Assembly (NCBI RefSeq): GCF_020034665.1
Contig: NZ_JAIQDI010000001.1
Location: 2,542,001 to 2,606,000 of the forward strand
Reading direction: 5' to 3'
Source: Niabella beijingensis
Lineage (GTDB): Bacteria; Bacteroidota; Bacteroidia; Chitinophagales; Chitinophagaceae
DNA: 64,000 bases
Position numbers and translations under genes: made by a program. The notes beneath the pieces were generated by a model. That model ran no database searches, was not told the DNA's origin, and saw only the letters and a program-made list of their open reading frames with translations. Below, piece by piece: positions 62,950 to 64,000 of this stretch; positions within the stretch are counted from its first letter, which is position 1; each line of letters opens with the position of its first letter.

Positions 62950-64000
62950 ATGGACCTTAAGTACTTATTATTGGTTTTATACCTGACGTGCTGCCTGCAG
63001 ACCTTAGCACAGATCAACGCTATAGACAGCTTGCAACAACTTGCAGCTAAAGAGCAAAACGTCGAGAAAAAAGTGTTTCTTTTATATGAAACAGTAGACC
63101 TGCAATCAGAATTCGATAGCAAAGCGGCCTATGAGACGTTAAACCAGGCGCGGACGCTGGCCGGTGAGAATAAATATCTGCAGGCGTTTGACCCTTTTTA
63201 TGAGGCTCAGATCATCTGGATGAGCGACACTGCAAAAGCCAAGCACCTGTACCAAATGTCCATTCAGCTGCTTAAGCCGTACAGTACCAACAAAGCATTG
63301 CAGACAACGGCCAGAGCCTGGCACAACTGTGGTATCTTTTTGCAGATAAACAGCAGGCAGGACGAATTTGCCAGTATCCTGCTCAATAAGGTTATTCCTC
63401 TTTCAGAACGGATCGGCGACCTGTTAAGTATAGCATCTGCGTACAATGCTATCGGGACGGTTTACAGCAATAAGGAGGATTATGGAAACGCAATAACCTA
63501 CTTCCGGCGTGGGATCCGGTCCGGTCTTAAAGGAGCGCCTTCTGCCAGGAGATCAAGGGTGCTGGCGGATGCTTATACTTCAATCGCGGGATGTATGACG
63601 TATCTGAAAAAAAAGCCGGATGAGGTAAAGCAGGTCCTGGATACTGCCAGGCAATACCTGGGCCAGGTAGGCGATCCTGTGTATCATGGAGACTATTATC
63701 TGAATTATGGCAGGTACTATGAAATGAGGAATGATTACTCCAATGCGCTTTTACAATTTAATAAGGGATTGGAGTATGCCGGGAAAAGCCCAACGATGAC
63801 TATTTCCGGCATCCGGCTGGCTTATGAAAAGGCCAATGCGCTGAAATACCTGCAACGGTATAAGGAGAGTAAGCTTATCCTGGACAGCCTATTGACAAAA
63901 ACTGCCAATGATTTTTCACTCAACAATCGTACTTATATCCTAAAGCTGCAGGCGGAGGTGGAAGCCGAATTAGGCGATTACAGATCTGCCTATCATTTTC
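62950..64000 (+). CDS. TPR-repeat protein, 5' part (probable sensor or regulator)
   Basis: A frame opens at the ATG at 62950 and stays open to the window end (350 codons, no stop). It starts with a signal-like segment (LLLVLYLTCCLQTLAQ) followed by repeated helical TPR units, for example SIASAYNAIGTVYSNKEDYG and YLNYGRYYEMRNDYSNALLQ. In Bacteroidota such N-terminal TPR arrays usually precede a membrane segment and either a histidine kinase or a LuxR/AraC-type output domain; that part is outside the window. The gene is divergent from the lipoprotein at 62355. Confidence 0.82.
   Translation, partial: MDLKYLLLVLYLTCCLQTLAQINAIDSLQQLAAKEQNVEKKVFLLYETVDLQSEFDSKAAYETLNQARTLAGENKYLQAFDPFYEAQIIWMSDTAKAKHLYQMSIQLLKPYSTNKALQTTARAWHNCGIFLQINSRQDEFASILLNKVIPLSERIGDLLSIASAYNAIGTVYSNKEDYGNAITYFRRGIRSGLKGAPSARRSRVLADAYTSIAGCMTYLKKKPDEVKQVLDTARQYLGQVGDPVYHGDYYLNYGRYYEMRNDYSNALLQFNKGLEYAGKSPTMTISGIRLAYEKANALKYLQRYKESKLILDSLLTKTANDFSLNNRTYILKLQAEVEAELGDYRSAYHF

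Noticed and set aside
1..64000. CRISPR arrays, restriction-modification or retron systems
   Set aside because: No spaced identical short repeats, methyltransferase motifs or reverse transcriptase motifs were found on either strand.

Overview
The window looks like chromosomal DNA of a Bacteroidota bacterium, most likely from the Chitinophagaceae or a close relative. The evidence is one complete SusC/SusD pair with its own ECF sigma factor and FecR-type anti-sigma factor, GldF-GldG-like transporter fusions, many lipoproteins with short signal peptides, small RRM RNA-binding proteins, a flexirubin-style acyl carrier protein and generally AT-rich intergenic DNA. No complete tRNA, rRNA or CRISPR array was seen.

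Layout. 0-8.4 kb: a sensor-less histidine kinase, an AraC regulator with a metal-binding-like head, a Na+/H+ antiporter, two RRM proteins sharing one leader sequence, two unrelated membrane desaturases and several small unknown proteins; this set fits membrane and cold adaptation. 8.6-28.3 kb: an apparent mobilizable island. Its mobilization and replication module (coiled-coil membrane protein, MobA-type relaxase, MobC-like protein, CHC2/Toprim primase, excisionase-like HTH) lies at the left, and a tyrosine recombinase next to a 3' fragment of a tRNA-Asn gene lies at the right. The cargo between them is: (a) an alpha/beta hydrolase; (b) a possible signalling locus of a FeeM/autoinducer-synthase-like N-acyltransferase, a divergent LuxR-type regulator and a ThiF-like adenylyltransferase; (c) a lipoprotein operon recognised here as Bacteroidota cholesterol-dependent-cytolysin-like (CDCL) pore-forming proteins. 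That operon has two short components, an unknown lipoprotein, two long components and an S41 protease. The two long components are almost identical at the DNA level over 1,259 bp and then diverge abruptly in the C-terminal domain.

28.3-34.5 kb: a zone of decay next to the tRNA fragment, with a broken RhuM gene, a frameshifted second copy of the island's coiled-coil mobilization gene and a broken HD-domain gene. Between them sit an intact class-C beta-lactamase-like hydrolase and an operon of azoreductase, DGPF/YCII protein and ECF42-like sigma factor. 34.5-53.6 kb: a long co-directional run of sigma factor, FecR, SusC, SusD, lipoprotein, second sigma factor, truncated protein, ABC ATPase, two GldF-GldG fusions, two MutS-like ATPases and a trypsin-like protease. 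53.6-57.9 kb: gene-poor DNA with remnants around a FAD-dependent oxidoreductase and an acyl carrier protein. 57.9-64 kb: a metallophosphoesterase, small lipoproteins, two paralogous secreted proteins and the start of a TPR-rich protein running off the window.

The most interesting part is 14-25.6 kb. My inference is that a density- or host-sensing module sits beside a two-component, possibly protease-activated toxin locus with exchangeable receptor-binding ends, all carried on a mobilizable island. All functions are assigned by reading protein motifs; no database search was run.
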